Of a DNA stretch of 64,000 nt, positions 25,557 to 34,829 are shown piece by piece. The translations under genes were made by a program, and so were the position numbers. The notes beneath the pieces were generated by a model. That model did not search any database. It saw nothing but the letters and a program-made list of their open reading frames with translations, and was not told where the DNA came from. Source of the DNA: Paracoccus sanguinis (GTDB lineage Bacteria; Pseudomonadota; Alphaproteobacteria; Rhodobacterales; Rhodobacteraceae); NCBI RefSeq assembly GCF_900106665.1, contig NZ_FNNA01000001.1, positions 992,001 to 1,056,000 on the forward strand. Reading direction: 5' to 3'. Within the stretch, counting starts at the first letter, position 1. Each line of letters begins with the position of its first letter.

Positions 25557-25704
25557 GGCGCCTTGGCCGCAGGGCAAATCATGAAACATTCCGTAACATA
25601 ACCCCGCCCGGCGACAACAGGATGTGAGAAACATTGCAACCCGCTGGACCCCGCGCCGCCCGCCCCCATGTTGCACCCGAGACGCTCATCAAACGGAGGG
25701 CCCC

Positions 25705-26391
25705 ATGGCTGGTCTGAAGAAGATCCTGCTGGTCGACGACGAGGACGACCTGCGCGAGGCGCTGGCCGAACAGCTGGTCGCAACCGAGGATTTCGACGTG
25801 TTCGAGGCCGCCTCGGGCGCCGAGGCGGTGGACAAGACCAAGGGCGCGATCTTCGATCTGGTCGTGCTGGACGTGGGCCTGCCCGACACCGACGGGCGCG
25901 AGCTCTGCAAGCGGCTGCGCAAGCAGGGGGTGAAGTGCCCGATCGTCATGCTGACCGGCCACGACACCGATGCCGACACGATCCTGGGGCTCGATTCGGG
26001 GGCCAACGACTACATCACCAAGCCGTTCAAGTTCCCGGTGCTGCTGGCCCGGCTGCGCGCGCAGCTTCGCACGCACGAACAGTCCGAGGACGCGATCTTC
26101 CAGCTTGGCCCCTATACCTTCAAGCCGGCGATGAAGATGCTGATCGACGCCAAGGACCGCAAGATCCGGCTGACCGAGAAGGAAACCAACATCCTCAAGT
26201 TCCTGTATCGCGCGCAGGACGGGGTGGTGGCGCGCGACGTGCTCTTGCACGAGGTCTGGGGCTACAACGCCGGGGTGACCACGCACACGCTGGAAACCCA
26301 CATCTACCGGCTGCGCCAGAAGATCGAGCCCGAGCCCTCGAACGCCCGGCTGCTGGTGACGGAATCGGGCGGCTACCGGCTGGTGGCCTGA
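25705..26391 (+). CDS. OmpR/PhoB-family response regulator
   Basis: A 228-residue two-component regulator. The receiver domain has the acidic pocket LLVDDEDD near residue 10, phosphoacceptor Asp56 in VVLDVGLPDTDG, and the conserved Lys in ITKPFKFPVLLARL near residue 108. The C-terminal winged helix runs from IRLTEKETNILKFLYRAQ to GVTTHTLETHIYRLRQKIE and ESGGYRLV. A strong ribosome site (ACGGAGG) precedes ATG 25705. No histidine kinase is adjacent, so it is an orphan in this window. It is not CtrA: the DNA-binding domain lacks the CtrA recognition-helix pattern. Its targets are unknown. Confidence 0.9.
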   Translation: MAGLKKILLVDDEDDLREALAEQLVATEDFDVFEAASGAEAVDKTKGAIFDLVVLDVGLPDTDGRELCKRLRKQGVKCPIVMLTGHDTDADTILGLDSGANDYITKPFKFPVLLARLRAQLRTHEQSEDAIFQLGPYTFKPAMKMLIDAKDRKIRLTEKETNILKFLYRAQDGVVARDVLLHEVWGYNAGVTTHTLETHIYRLRQKIEPEPSNARLLVTESGGYRLVA

Positions 26392-26427
26392 CCGTCGCGC
26401 GGGCGCCCCGTCAACGGGCGCCCGGCC

Positions 26428-27000
26428 CTACCGCTGGCGCAGGTGCGCGGGGCCGAGGCCCTTGGGCGCGACGACACCCTCGAGCGCCAGGAACCGGTCC
26501 CCCGTGCCTGCGAGCGGCGCACCCTCCCCCTCATCCGCGCCGACGACGCTGAACGACCCGTCCGTCTCGAGCACGACGGCCCGCACGCCCTCGAGCGAGG
26601 TCCGCCCGGCGGCCCGCAGCACGCTGCGCAGCTCCTCGACCGCCACCCGCTCGCGTTTGAGCGCGTCGGGCAGGACCCGCCCCTCCCACGCGAGCAACGC
26701 CGGCTCTGACGCGACGAGGGCGCGCACGCGCTCGGACCGGACCGCCGCCCAGGCGATCACGAACTGCAACCCGCACAGCACGACGAAGGCGGCGATCGCT
26801 TCGGCCAAGGACACGTTCTCGTCCAGCACCGCCGCCGCGAGGACCGAGCCGAGCGAGACCGTCACCACCAGGTCAAAGGCGTTCATCTTGGCCAGCGTCC
26901 GCTTGCCGGTGATCCGCAGGATCACGATCAGCCCCGCGTAGCCGAGCACGCCCATGACGAGGACGCGCCCCAGCTCGTCCCACCCGTCAAAGAGCATCAT
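26428..27000 (-). CDS. DUF421 (YetF-type) membrane protein
   Basis: A 190-residue protein with three N-terminal membrane helices (VLVMGVLGYAGLIVILRITGK near residue 10, then FDLVVTVSLGSVLAAAV and AEAIAAFVVLCGLQFVIAW) followed by a soluble domain. RITGKRTLAKMNAFDLVV is the hallmark of DUF421/YetF proteins. Their role is not well established; some Bacillus members are linked to spores and to phosphatidylserine decarboxylation pathways, but that cannot be extended here. Two adjacent start codons (27000 and 26997) lie inside the end of the GST gene, implying coupled translation with it. Confidence 0.82.
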   Translation of the reverse strand: MMLFDGWDELGRVLVMGVLGYAGLIVILRITGKRTLAKMNAFDLVVTVSLGSVLAAAVLDENVSLAEAIAAFVVLCGLQFVIAWAAVRSERVRALVASEPALLAWEGRVLPDALKRERVAVEELRSVLRAAGRTSLEGVRAVVLETDGSFSVVGADEGEGAPLAGTGDRFLALEGVVAPKGLGPAHLRQR

Positions 27001-27991
27001 CGCCCCTGCCGCCAATGGCGTCCCGCCCATGCGGCGCGTCCCAGTCGATCACCGGGTTGATCGGGATGATGCCGTATTTGTTCAGGTCCGGGTGGCTGCG
27101 GTAGTAGTGGTTCACGATGTGATCGTGCCGCACCGTCCCGGCCACGCCGGGGATCTGGTACAGCTCGCGCGTCCACCCCCACAGGTTCGGATAATCCCGC
27201 AGCCACGCCCGGTTGCAGCGGAAATGCGTGTGATAGACGTTGTCGAACCGCACCGCGCTGGTGAACATCCGCCAGTCCGCCTCGGTCAGCCGGTCCCCGG
27301 CGAGGTAACGCTGCCGCGACAGCACCTCGTCGGCCCAGGCCATCGTCTCGAACACCGGACCCACGGCCGCGTCATACGCCTCTTGCGTCGAGGCGAAGCC
27401 GGCCTTGTACACCCCGTTGTTGAAGTTGTCGTAGACCCGCGCGTTGACCTCGGCCACGCGGTCCGAAAGCGCCTCGGGGCAGAAGGTCAGGGTGCTGCCG
27501 GTCAGCCCGTCGAAGGCGCTGTCGAACATGCGGATGATCTCGCTCGATTCGTTCGAGACGATCGTTCCGCGGGCCTTGTCCCACAGGATCGGCACCGTGG
27601 CCTTGCCGGTCATGTCCGGCCGCGCCCGCAGGTAGATGTCGCGGACATGCGCCGCACCCAGCAGCGGGTCGCCCGTCGCGCCGGGGAAATCCGTCGCAAA
27701 GCTCCACCCGTCGCGGCCCATCAGCGGGTGGACGACCGACAGGCCGATGAGGTCCTCGAGCCCCTTGAGCGCGCGGAAGATCAGCGTCCGGTGCGCCCAG
27801 GGGCAGGCGTAGGAGACATAGAGGTGATAGCGCCCGGCCTCGGCCGCGAACCCGCCCTCGCCCGTGGGGCCGGGGCGGCCGTCCGGGGTGATCCAGTTGC
27901 GGAACCCCGCGTCCTGGCGGCGATAGGCGCCCTCGCCCTCGGCGGCGCCCACGCTGCCATAGACCCATTTCCCGTCGACGAGCTGGTTCAT
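26987..27991 (-). CDS. yqjG: Glutathionyl-hydroquinone reductase (Xi-class GST)
   Basis: A 334-residue protein of the ECM4/YqjG family, which removes glutathione from glutathionyl-hydroquinones. The catalytic Cys63 is in SYACPWAHRTL. Further family features are LSVVHPLMGRDGWSF near residue 85, VPILWDKARGTIVSNESSEIIRM near 145, GVYKAGFASTQEAYDAAV near 190 and FDNVYHTHFRCN near 250. It probably recycles quinone adducts in the cytosol. The ATG at 27991 (MNQLVDGKWVYG) matches family starts. The gene is divergent from xthA; the two starts are only 40 bases apart and must share a compact promoter region. Confidence 0.92.
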   Translation of the reverse strand: MNQLVDGKWVYGSVGAAEGEGAYRRQDAGFRNWITPDGRPGPTGEGGFAAEAGRYHLYVSYACPWAHRTLIFRALKGLEDLIGLSVVHPLMGRDGWSFATDFPGATGDPLLGAAHVRDIYLRARPDMTGKATVPILWDKARGTIVSNESSEIIRMFDSAFDGLTGSTLTFCPEALSDRVAEVNARVYDNFNNGVYKAGFASTQEAYDAAVGPVFETMAWADEVLSRQRYLAGDRLTEADWRMFTSAVRFDNVYHTHFRCNRAWLRDYPNLWGWTRELYQIPGVAGTVRHDHIVNHYYRSHPDLNKYGIIPINPVIDWDAPHGRDAIGGRGDDAL

Positions 27992-28031
27992 CGGCTTTCC
28001 CTTTCCCTGCCCGCGGGCTATCCCGCCCCCC

Positions 28032-28823
28032 ATGTTCACCATCGCGACCTGGAACATCAACTCGGTCCGGCTCAGGGCGGGGCTCGTCACCCGGCTGCTG
28101 TCCGAGGAAGCGCCCGACATCCTCTGCCTGCAGGAATGCAAGTCGCCGGTCGAGAAGATCCCGGCGCAGCTCTTCCACGACGCCGGCTACCGCTGGATGG
28201 TGGCGCGCGGACAGCGCGGCTACAACGGCGTGGCGATCCTGTCGCGGCTGCCGATCTCGGATGCGGGCGACCGCGACTATGCGCGGCTCGGCCACGCCCG
28301 CCACGTCGCGGCCCGGCTTGAGAACGGGGTGACGATCCACAACCTCTACGTCCCGGCCGGGGGCGACATTCCCGACCGCGAGGTGAACCTCAAGTTCGGC
28401 CAGAAGCTTGATTTCCTGACCGAGATGCGCGACGCCTTCCACGCCGACCGCCCGTCGCGCTCGATCCTCGTCGGCGACCTGAACATCGCCCCGCGCGAGG
28501 ATGACGTCTGGTCCCACAAGGCGCTGCTCAAGGTGGTGAGCCACACTCCGGTCGAGGTCGAGCACCTGCTTGCGGCACAGGACGCGGGGCACTGGGTGGA
28601 CATCACCCGGCAGGACATCCCCGAGGGGCCGCTGTTTTCGTGGTGGAGCTATCGCAACCGCGACTGGGACGCCTCGGACCGTGGCCGGCGGCTGGACCAC
28701 ATCTGGGCCTCGGCCGACATCGCCGCCGCGGGCCACGCGAGCCGGGTGCTGCGCCCGGTCCGGGGGTGGGAGCAGCCGAGCGACCACGTGCCGGTGGTCG
28801 CGGCGTTCGATCTGGACGTCTGA
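28032..28823 (+). CDS. xthA: Exodeoxyribonuclease III
   Basis: A 263-residue metal-dependent AP endonuclease and 3'-5' exonuclease for base-excision repair. The EEP fold residues are present: TWNINSVRLR near residue 6, LCLQECKSP near 31 (metal-binding Glu), LYVPAGGDIPD near 105, LVGDLNIAPRE near 150, the RRLDHIWAS segment near 220 and the terminal SDHVPVVA catalytic His. Length is normal. It is followed by a strong terminator. Neighbouring genes are not repair genes, but xthA often lies near lolA, ftsK and the response regulator in Rhodobacteraceae. Confidence 0.95.
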   Translation: MFTIATWNINSVRLRAGLVTRLLSEEAPDILCLQECKSPVEKIPAQLFHDAGYRWMVARGQRGYNGVAILSRLPISDAGDRDYARLGHARHVAARLENGVTIHNLYVPAGGDIPDREVNLKFGQKLDFLTEMRDAFHADRPSRSILVGDLNIAPREDDVWSHKALLKVVSHTPVEVEHLLAAQDAGHWVDITRQDIPEGPLFSWWSYRNRDWDASDRGRRLDHIWASADIAAAGHASRVLRPVRGWEQPSDHVPVVAAFDLDV

Positions 28824-28854
28824 GCCGGTCCTTTCGTCAGCCCGGAACGCGAAA

Positions 28855-28880
28855 GGGGGGCGCAGGACGCCCCCCCCCTT
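28855..28880 (+). terminator. Intrinsic terminator of xthA
   Basis: GGGGGGCG (28855-28862) pairs with CGCCCCCC (28868-28875) across a CAGGA loop, followed by CCCTTGTT. It lies between the convergent xthA and nhaC genes. Confidence 0.75.
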
Positions 28881-28901
28881 GTTGGCACCACGATGGCGCG
28901 G

Positions 28902-30458
28902 TCAGTGCTGCTGCGTGGGGTCGTGCGTCACCCGCTCGATCTCGGCATCGGCCGCATCGCTGTCGGCCAGCGCGTGATCGCCGAGGTCCATGACCGTCTC
29001 GCCCGTCTCCTCCCACGTCGCACGCTCGGCGTCGGACGCGCGGGGCGAGAAGAACCCGGTGATGGCATAGAAGATGCCGATCAGCGGCGAGATCCAGCAG
29101 GCGAAGGACAGCGGGATGTACATCAGGTCGCCGAGGTTGCCGTCCATCACCCCGAGCCCAAGGGCCGAGATCACGAACGCCCCGCCCGCGTTCCACGGGA
29201 TCAGCGGCGACATCATCGTGCCGCCCTCTTCCACCGCGCGGCTCAGGTTCAGCGTCGAATACCCCATCCCGCGATAGAGCGGCGAGAACATCCGCCCCGG
29301 CAGTGCGATCGAGATGTAGGGGTCGCCCGCGACCATGTTGGTGGCGAACGCCGTGCCGATGGCCGAGGTCTGGACGCCGGCAAACGACTTCACCCGCGCG
29401 ATGATCGCCTGGATGATCGCCTCGAGGCAGCCGGTGCGCTCGAGCGCGCCCCCGAAGCCCAGCGCGATGAGCATCAGCGAGATGGTCCACATCATCGACT
29501 GGATGCCGCCCTTGTTCAGCAGCGTGTCGATCTCGGCGATGCCGGTTTCGGTGCGGAACCCGTCGTTGGCGTAGCTGAAGACGTCGTGCAGCCCCGCGCC
29601 CTGGTAGAACATCGCCACCAGCGCCCCGAGCAGCACCCCGGCAAAGAGCGACGGCAGCGGCGGCTTCTTCATCAGCGCGAGGATCAGCACCGCGAGCGCC
29701 GGCAGCAGCGGGATCAGCCCGAGCTGGAAGTCCTGGTCAAGCCGGGTGGTGATGCGCTCGATGCTGGCGAACGAGGTGTCGGCGGGCTCGATCAGCGCGT
29801 AGCCGGCGACGACATAGATGGTCAGCGCGATCAGCATCGCCGGCACGGTGGTCGGCATCATGTTCTTGATGTGGTCGAAGACGTTCTGCCCGGTCACCGC
29901 CGGGGCGAGGTTGGTGGTGTCCGAGAGCGGCGACACCTTGTCCCCGAAGAACGCGCCCGAGACGACCGCGCCCGCGGTCCAGACCGGCGGAATGCCGAAG
30001 CCCGCGCCGATCCCCATGAGCGCAAGGCCGATGGTCCCGACCGTGCCCCAGCTCGTCCCGAGCGAGACCGAGACGACCGCGCACAGCACCATCGCCGCGG
30101 CGAGGAAGATCTGCGGCGTCAGCACCGTCAGGCCGTAATAGATCAGCGTCGGCACCGTGCCAGAGGCGATCCAGACCCCGATCAGCATCCCGACGACGAT
30201 CAGGACCGACAGCGACGGCATCGAGACGTGAATGACGTGGAAGACCCCCTCGCGGATATCCATCCAGCGCTGCCCGCGCAGCACGCCCAGCAGGCCGGTG
30301 AAGGCGAGGCCGAGGATCAGCGGGATATGGGGGGTGAAGTCGTTGTAATAGAAGAGTTGCAGGGCCAGCAGGCCCAAGGTGACGATGATCGGCAGTATCG
30401 CCAATCCGAGCGACGGCAGGGTGCGCGGCCCGGTGTCCTGAACGGTTGCATCCGTCAA
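28902..30458 (-). CDS. nhaC: Na+/H+ antiporter, NhaC family
   Basis: A 518-residue inner-membrane protein with about eleven to twelve hydrophobic segments. NhaC-family features: SLGTSWGTVGTIGLALMGIG near residue 130, GAVVSGAFFGDKVSPLSDTTNLAPAV near 165 with its charged and Asp-Thr-Thr-Asn transport residues, and ATNMVAGDPYISI near 365. It exchanges sodium for protons, or possibly malate/lactate as in MleN. The most upstream supported start is TTG 30458, not ATG: AGAGGAG lies seven bases before it and the protein begins in frame at TDATVQD. The Asp/Glu-rich C-terminal tail is soluble. No ATG with comparable signals exists nearby. Confidence 0.88.
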   Translation of the reverse strand: MTDATVQDTGPRTLPSLGLAILPIIVTLGLLALQLFYYNDFTPHIPLILGLAFTGLLGVLRGQRWMDIREGVFHVIHVSMPSLSVLIVVGMLIGVWIASGTVPTLIYYGLTVLTPQIFLAAAMVLCAVVSVSLGTSWGTVGTIGLALMGIGAGFGIPPVWTAGAVVSGAFFGDKVSPLSDTTNLAPAVTGQNVFDHIKNMMPTTVPAMLIALTIYVVAGYALIEPADTSFASIERITTRLDQDFQLGLIPLLPALAVLILALMKKPPLPSLFAGVLLGALVAMFYQGAGLHDVFSYANDGFRTETGIAEIDTLLNKGGIQSMMWTISLMLIALGFGGALERTGCLEAIIQAIIARVKSFAGVQTSAIGTAFATNMVAGDPYISIALPGRMFSPLYRGMGYSTLNLSRAVEEGGTMMSPLIPWNAGGAFVISALGLGVMDGNLGDLMYIPLSFACWISPLIGIFYAITGFFSPRASDAERATWEETGETVMDLGDHALADSDAADAEIERVTHDPTQQH

Positions 30459-30680
30459 GCGGTGGCTCCTCTCGTTAGGTCATTGAGGTTGACCCTATAG
30501 CGGAAAGATCACGTTCTGGCTACCTTGCAGGGAAACCGCAGGTCGGGCCCGCCGGTTCCGGGCCGGGATTCGGCAACGCCGATTGGGCGGATCGTGCGGC
30601 CTTGGTGGGGGATGGCGGCCCGCACCGGCACCCGCCGAGGGCGCCGTTGGTGCGCCGCGCCTCCCGGTCCCTGAAACGGA

Positions 30681-30706
30681 GGCGGCGGACCCGCAGGTCC
30701 GCCGCC
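30681..30706 (-). terminator. Intrinsic terminator of phoX
   Basis: GGCGGCGGACC (30681-30691) and GGTCCGCCGCC (30696-30706) form an 11-pair stem with a four-base loop. Read on the minus strand it is followed by TCCGTTT and lies just after the phoX stop. Confidence 0.75.
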
Positions 30707-30727
30707 CCGTTGCGGTTCAGGTCAGGC

Positions 30728-32833
30728 TCAGGCCCCGATCACGCCGCCGTCGTCGCGGGTGATGACCAGCGTGACCGAGCGCGGGATCGCGCCGTTCCCG
30801 TCCGGGTAGCTCGAGCTGAACTTGCCGGCGGCATAGTCTTCGGGCGACGTGGTGGCGCCGGGGTGCTGCAGGCCCACGAACATCGTCTTCTGGTCGGGGG
30901 TGGTGATGACGCCCGTCACCTCCTGCCCGATCGGGCCGGTCAGGAAGCGGCGGATCTCGCCCGAGCGCGGGTCAGCGCAGAGCATCTGGTTGTTGCCCAT
31001 CTGCTCCATGTCGCCCTTGTACATGTTGTCCTCGCCGATGTCGGTCTGGATCCACAGCCGCGAGTCGGCGTCGAACCACAGCCCGTCCGGGCAGGCGAAG
31101 ATGTTGTCCTCGCCCAGCGCCTCGCCGGTGAAGACCCGGCTGGTGTCGGCGTCGCCGGCGATCACGAACAGGTCCCAGGTGAAGGCGGTCTGCGCGTGGT
31201 CGGCATCGCGGTAGCGCCAGCGGACGATCTGGCCGAACTGGTTCTTGGCCCGCGGGTTGACCGGATCGACCTTCGCCTCGGTGCGCTTGGTGTTGTTGGT
31301 GAGGGTGAAGTAGACCTCGCCGGTGTTCGGATCGACCGCGCCCCACTCGGGGCGGTCCATCTTGGTCGCGCCAGCGAGGTCGGCCGCCGCGCGGGTGTTG
31401 ACCAGGATCTCGCCCAGGTCGGCAAAGCCCGCCTCGGGCGTCAGGCCGTTCTCGCCCGGCGCCAGCGCCAGCCACTCGCCCGACCCGTCGGGGTTGAAGC
31501 GCGCGACGTAGAGCGTGCCCTCGTCGAGGATCGAGCCGTCGGTCACGCCCTTCTGGAACGGCGCCTTCGACACGAACTTGTAGATGTACTCGAACCGCGA
31601 GTCGTCGCCCGAGTAGCAGACCACCGGCTTGCCCTCGACGGCCGGGGCGAAGACCACGCCCTCATGGCCGAAGCGGCCCAGGTGGGTGCGCTTGACGGGC
31701 TTCGCGTCGGGCTTGAACGGGTCGATCTCGACCATCCAGCCGAACTGGTTCGGCTCGTTGCGATAGTCCTCGGCGGCCGAGGCGCCCTTGGTCGAGGCGT
31801 CGAAGCGGATGTATTCGTCCGCGCCGCCCGCGGCCTTCTCCCACCCGTAGCGGCCGTTCTTGCCGGCGACCACGCCATAGCGCTTGAGTTCGCGCGGCAG
31901 CTTCGGCTCGCCGTTCTCGGCGTCGTGGCTGGTGAAGTAGCCCGCCCAGTTCTCTTCGGCGGCCATGTAGGTGTTCCACGGCGTCACGCCATAGGCGCAG
32001 TTGTTGATCGTGCCGCGGGTCCTGTCGCCGTTCGGGGCGTATTTCGTGACCAGCAGCTTCGAGCCCTTGGCGGGGCCGGCGATGTCGATCTCGGTCAGCG
32101 CGGTGATGCGGCGGTTGTGGGCGTCGGCCACCGGCGCAAAGGCGCCGTCCGCGCCCTTGGTGATGCGGTAGACCGAGACGCCGTGGGCGTTCATTTCCTT
32201 GAGCACGTGGTCGTCGGGGCGGGTCTCGCCGTCATAGACCACCTCGTCCGAGTCGAGCGCCTGACCCTTGTAGGCCTCGGCGTGCAGGAAGCGCGGCTCG
32301 ATGTATTCGTGGTTCACGACCAGCAGCCCGTCATCAGACGAGCCGTCGATCGGGAAGAAGTGCATCCCGTCGTGATGCATCCCGGTCTGCATCGCCTGCT
32401 CGGCCCCGGTGTTGGCGCCGGGGCGGAAGGCCGGCATGTCGCCGAGGATCGGGGTGCCCCAGGCGCCCAGCGTGCGGACGGTATAGCCCTCGGGGACCAC
32501 GACCGTGTCGCCCATCCCGACCGAGACCGCCTTGAAGCCCAGCAGGCCCGGGGTCGGCGCGGCGGTGGCGGTTGCGCCGGCGACGGGGTTGCCGCCCGCG
32601 GTGGTGGTCTGGGCCAGCGCCCCGCGGGTGCTCAGCCCGGTGCCGAAGACGCCGGTGACGGCCGCGGCGAGCCCGCCGAACAGCACGCTGCGGCGCGAGG
32701 CGCGGGCGGTTTCCACCACGTCGTAGAAGGTCGGGTTGGCCGAGGTGTTCGACAGCCCCTCGTCACCCGGCTCGAAGTCCGGCGATTGGGTGGGGTCGGC
32801 GTAATCCGCCTCAAAGTTCATGTCGTCGCGCAT
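30728..32833 (-). CDS. phoX: PhoX-family alkaline phosphatase (DUF839), Tat-exported
   Basis: A 701-residue exported phosphatase. A Tat motif (ARASRRSVLFGGLAAAV, Arg47-Arg48) follows an acidic N-terminal tail, usual for PhoX. Family features include GMHHDGMHFFPIDG near residue 140, GLLVVNHEYIEPRF near 160, NNCAYGVTPWNTYMAAEENW near 270, FGHEGVVFAP near 350 and CPDGLWFDADSRLWIQTD near 550. PhoX uses iron and calcium and is widely phosphate-starvation induced in marine bacteria; I see no obvious Pho box here. ATG 32833 has GGAG at good spacing. A much longer open frame upstream is the shadow of the YbbN-like gene and is rejected. Confidence 0.9.
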   Translation of the reverse strand: MRDDMNFEADYADPTQSPDFEPGDEGLSNTSANPTFYDVVETARASRRSVLFGGLAAAVTGVFGTGLSTRGALAQTTTAGGNPVAGATATAAPTPGLLGFKAVSVGMGDTVVVPEGYTVRTLGAWGTPILGDMPAFRPGANTGAEQAMQTGMHHDGMHFFPIDGSSDDGLLVVNHEYIEPRFLHAEAYKGQALDSDEVVYDGETRPDDHVLKEMNAHGVSVYRITKGADGAFAPVADAHNRRITALTEIDIAGPAKGSKLLVTKYAPNGDRTRGTINNCAYGVTPWNTYMAAEENWAGYFTSHDAENGEPKLPRELKRYGVVAGKNGRYGWEKAAGGADEYIRFDASTKGASAAEDYRNEPNQFGWMVEIDPFKPDAKPVKRTHLGRFGHEGVVFAPAVEGKPVVCYSGDDSRFEYIYKFVSKAPFQKGVTDGSILDEGTLYVARFNPDGSGEWLALAPGENGLTPEAGFADLGEILVNTRAAADLAGATKMDRPEWGAVDPNTGEVYFTLTNNTKRTEAKVDPVNPRAKNQFGQIVRWRYRDADHAQTAFTWDLFVIAGDADTSRVFTGEALGEDNIFACPDGLWFDADSRLWIQTDIGEDNMYKGDMEQMGNNQMLCADPRSGEIRRFLTGPIGQEVTGVITTPDQKTMFVGLQHPGATTSPEDYAAGKFSSSYPDGNGAIPRSVTLVITRDDGGVIGA

Positions 32834-33041
32834 CGGTGGCTCCGTTCGAATGGCGTGGACTGGCGTTGCGGGGCGGTCATGCCCCCGCCGCATGACGCGG
32901 GGATGGCAATCGCGCGACGGTTTCGTGACAGGCCGCGCCCCCCTGCCGCACCCCGGGCGTCGTGGCCGCCCGCCGTGGCGGTCTTTCCCTTTCGCCGCCG
33001 AGACCCCATATTGCCGCCGAGTTCGCGCAATGAGGTTCCCC

Positions 33042-33950
33042 ATGCTGTTCGGCGACACCCCGGCCGCCCCCGCGCCGTCGGATTTCATCAAGGACGTGTC
33101 CGAGGCCGATTTCATGGCCGAGGTCATCGACGCCTCGATGCAGGTGCCGGTGATCGTCGATTTCTGGGCGCCGTGGTGCGGCCCCTGCAAGACGCTCGGC
33201 CCCCTGCTCGAGGCCGAGGTGGCGCGCCACAAGGGCCGGGTGCGGATGGCCAAGGTGGACGTGGACAAGAACCAGATGATCGCCGCGCAGCTGCGCGTGC
33301 AGTCGATCCCCACGGTCTTCGCCTTCTTCCAGGGCCAGCCGGTCGACGCCTTCCAGGGCGCGCTGCCGGCCAGCGAGATCAAGAAGTTCGTCGAGAAGCT
33401 CGTGGCGCTCGGCGGCGACGACGGGGGCCTCGGCGCCGCGCTCGAGGCGGCCGAGGCGATGCTGGCCGAGGGCGCCGCCGCCGACGCGGCCGAGACGTTC
33501 GACGCGATCCTCGGCGAAGAGCCCGAGAACGCGCAGGCCTGGGGCGGGCTGGTCCGTGCCCGGCTGGCCGCCGGCGACGCCGACGCGGCCGACGCGGCGC
33601 TGGCCGCCGTGCCCGCCGCGGTGGCCCGCACCGCCCCGGTCGAGGCCGCCCGCGCGCAGCTCGCGCTCGCCCGGCAGGCCGCCAACGCCGGCCCCCTCGC
33701 CGATCTCGAGGCCCGCGTGGCGGCCGATCCGGCCGACCATCAGGCCCGCCTCGACCTCGCCACCGCGCTGCACGCCGCCGGGCGCGTCGAGGAGGCCATC
33801 GACCAGCTGCTCGAGTCGTTCCGCCGCGACCGCGACTGGAACGACGGCGCCGCCAAGGCGCAGCTTCTGACCATCTTCGACGCGCTGCCGCCCACCGATC
33901 CGCTGGTGCAGAAGGGCCGCCGCCGGCTCAGTTCGCTGATCTTCGCCTGA
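33042..33950 (+). CDS. ybbN: Thioredoxin-domain co-chaperone, YbbN/CnoX-like
   Basis: A 302-residue protein: an N-terminal thioredoxin domain with FWAPWCGPCK (Cys46, Cys49) and the cis-Pro segment QSIPTVFAFF, then a long Ala/Glu-rich helical part made of TPR-like repeats (about residues 125-300). This is the layout of YbbN/CnoX, which works with GroEL in protecting proteins from oxidation. Most gammaproteobacterial CnoX proteins lack WCGPC, so the intact motif suggests real redox activity. ATG 33042 is chosen over 33030 because GAGG lies at the right spacing. It is the first gene of a three-gene operon conserved in Rhodobacteraceae. Confidence 0.87.
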   Translation: MLFGDTPAAPAPSDFIKDVSEADFMAEVIDASMQVPVIVDFWAPWCGPCKTLGPLLEAEVARHKGRVRMAKVDVDKNQMIAAQLRVQSIPTVFAFFQGQPVDAFQGALPASEIKKFVEKLVALGGDDGGLGAALEAAEAMLAEGAAADAAETFDAILGEEPENAQAWGGLVRARLAAGDADAADAALAAVPAAVARTAPVEAARAQLALARQAANAGPLADLEARVAADPADHQARLDLATALHAAGRVEEAIDQLLESFRRDRDWNDGAAKAQLLTIFDALPPTDPLVQKGRRRLSSLIFA

Positions 33951-33966
33951 GCCGCGGCGCCCGACG

Positions 33967-34599
33967 ATGGCCCCCGGCACCCCGCCCCTGCCCGACACGC
34001 TGCCGCTGTTCCCGCTGCCCGGCGCGGTGCTGCTGCCGCGCACCCGCCTGCCGCTGCACATCTTCGAGCCGCGCTACCTGCAGATGATGGAGGACGTGCT
34101 GCGCTCGGGCGACCGGCTGATCGGGATGATCCAGCCGATCGGCGACGGCCTTGCCGCGGTGGGCACCGCCGGCCGGGTGGCGATGTTTTCCGAGGATGAC
34201 GACGGGCGGATGATGATCTCGCTGCGCGCCGTCTCGCGCTTCCGGCTGGTCGAGGCGCTGGACGGCTTCACCCCCTACCTGCGCGGCAAGGTGGACTGGG
34301 CGGGCTACGGCGCCGACCGGCGCGGCGCGGTGCCCGACGACCCCGAGTTCGACCGCCCGGCCTTCATGGAGCGTCTGGGCCGCTACATGGCCGCGCGCGA
34401 CCTCTCGACCGACTGGAACGCGGCGGAAGAGGCGGGGGACGAGCTGCTGGTCAACTCGCTGTCGATGCTGCTGCCGCTGGGGGTCGAGGAAAAGCAGGCG
34501 CTGCTCGAGGCCGCGACCCTGCCCGAGCGGCGGGCGATCCTTGACGGGCTGATGGAATACGCGCTGCACGGCGGCGATGACGAGGAGAGGCTGCATTGA
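33967..34599 (+). CDS. LON peptidase substrate-binding (N-terminal) domain protein
   Basis: A 210-residue stand-alone LON N-domain: [30 protein letters not shown] at the start (shown by its [20 protein letters not shown] core) and the beta-rich remainder with FRLVEALDG near residue 95. It lacks the AAA+ and protease domains of Lon, so it is not a protease itself; such proteins may bind misfolded substrates or regulate Lon. It starts 16 bases after the YbbN-like gene and overlaps the start of the Trm112 gene, so the three are one operon linking protein quality control to translation. Confidence 0.88.
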   Translation: MAPGTPPLPDTLPLFPLPGAVLLPRTRLPLHIFEPRYLQMMEDVLRSGDRLIGMIQPIGDGLAAVGTAGRVAMFSEDDDGRMMISLRAVSRFRLVEALDGFTPYLRGKVDWAGYGADRRGAVPDDPEFDRPAFMERLGRYMAARDLSTDWNAAEEAGDELLVNSLSMLLPLGVEEKQALLEAATLPERRAILDGLMEYALHGGDDEERLH

Positions 34600-34805
34600 C
34601 CGACACCCACCCCGACGTGGCCCCCCGCCCCGCCTTCGACCGCCATATGCTCGAGGCGCTGGTCTGCCCGGTGACGCACGGGCGGCTCGACTACGACGCC
34701 GCCCGGCAAGAGCTGGTGTCGCGCACCGCCGGGCTCGCCTTCCCGATCCGCGACGGGATTCCGATCATGCTGGTCGGCGAGGCGCGGCAGATCAAGGCAG
34801 GCTGA
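34596..34805 (+). CDS. Trm112 family protein
   Basis: A 69-residue protein matching Trm112: [17 protein letters not shown] near residue 18 and [21 protein letters not shown] at the C-terminus. Family members are small zinc-binding or zinc-less partners that stabilise methyltransferases; the bacterial partners are uncertain. Only one Cys is present, so no full zinc site is formed. The start is TTG 34596, supported by GAGGAGAGG six bases upstream and by a four-base overlap (TTGA) with the preceding stop. Confidence 0.82.
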   Translation: MTDTHPDVAPRPAFDRHMLEALVCPVTHGRLDYDAARQELVSRTAGLAFPIRDGIPIMLVGEARQIKAG

Positions 34806-34829
34806 GGGGCGACCTTCGCCCCACAGCTT

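Noticed and set aside
32834..33685. A continuous upstream extension of the phoX frame by nearly 300 codons
   Set aside because: It overlaps the YbbN-like gene in antisense, has no similarity to PhoX, and would bury the Tat signal. ATG 32833 has a proper ribosome site.
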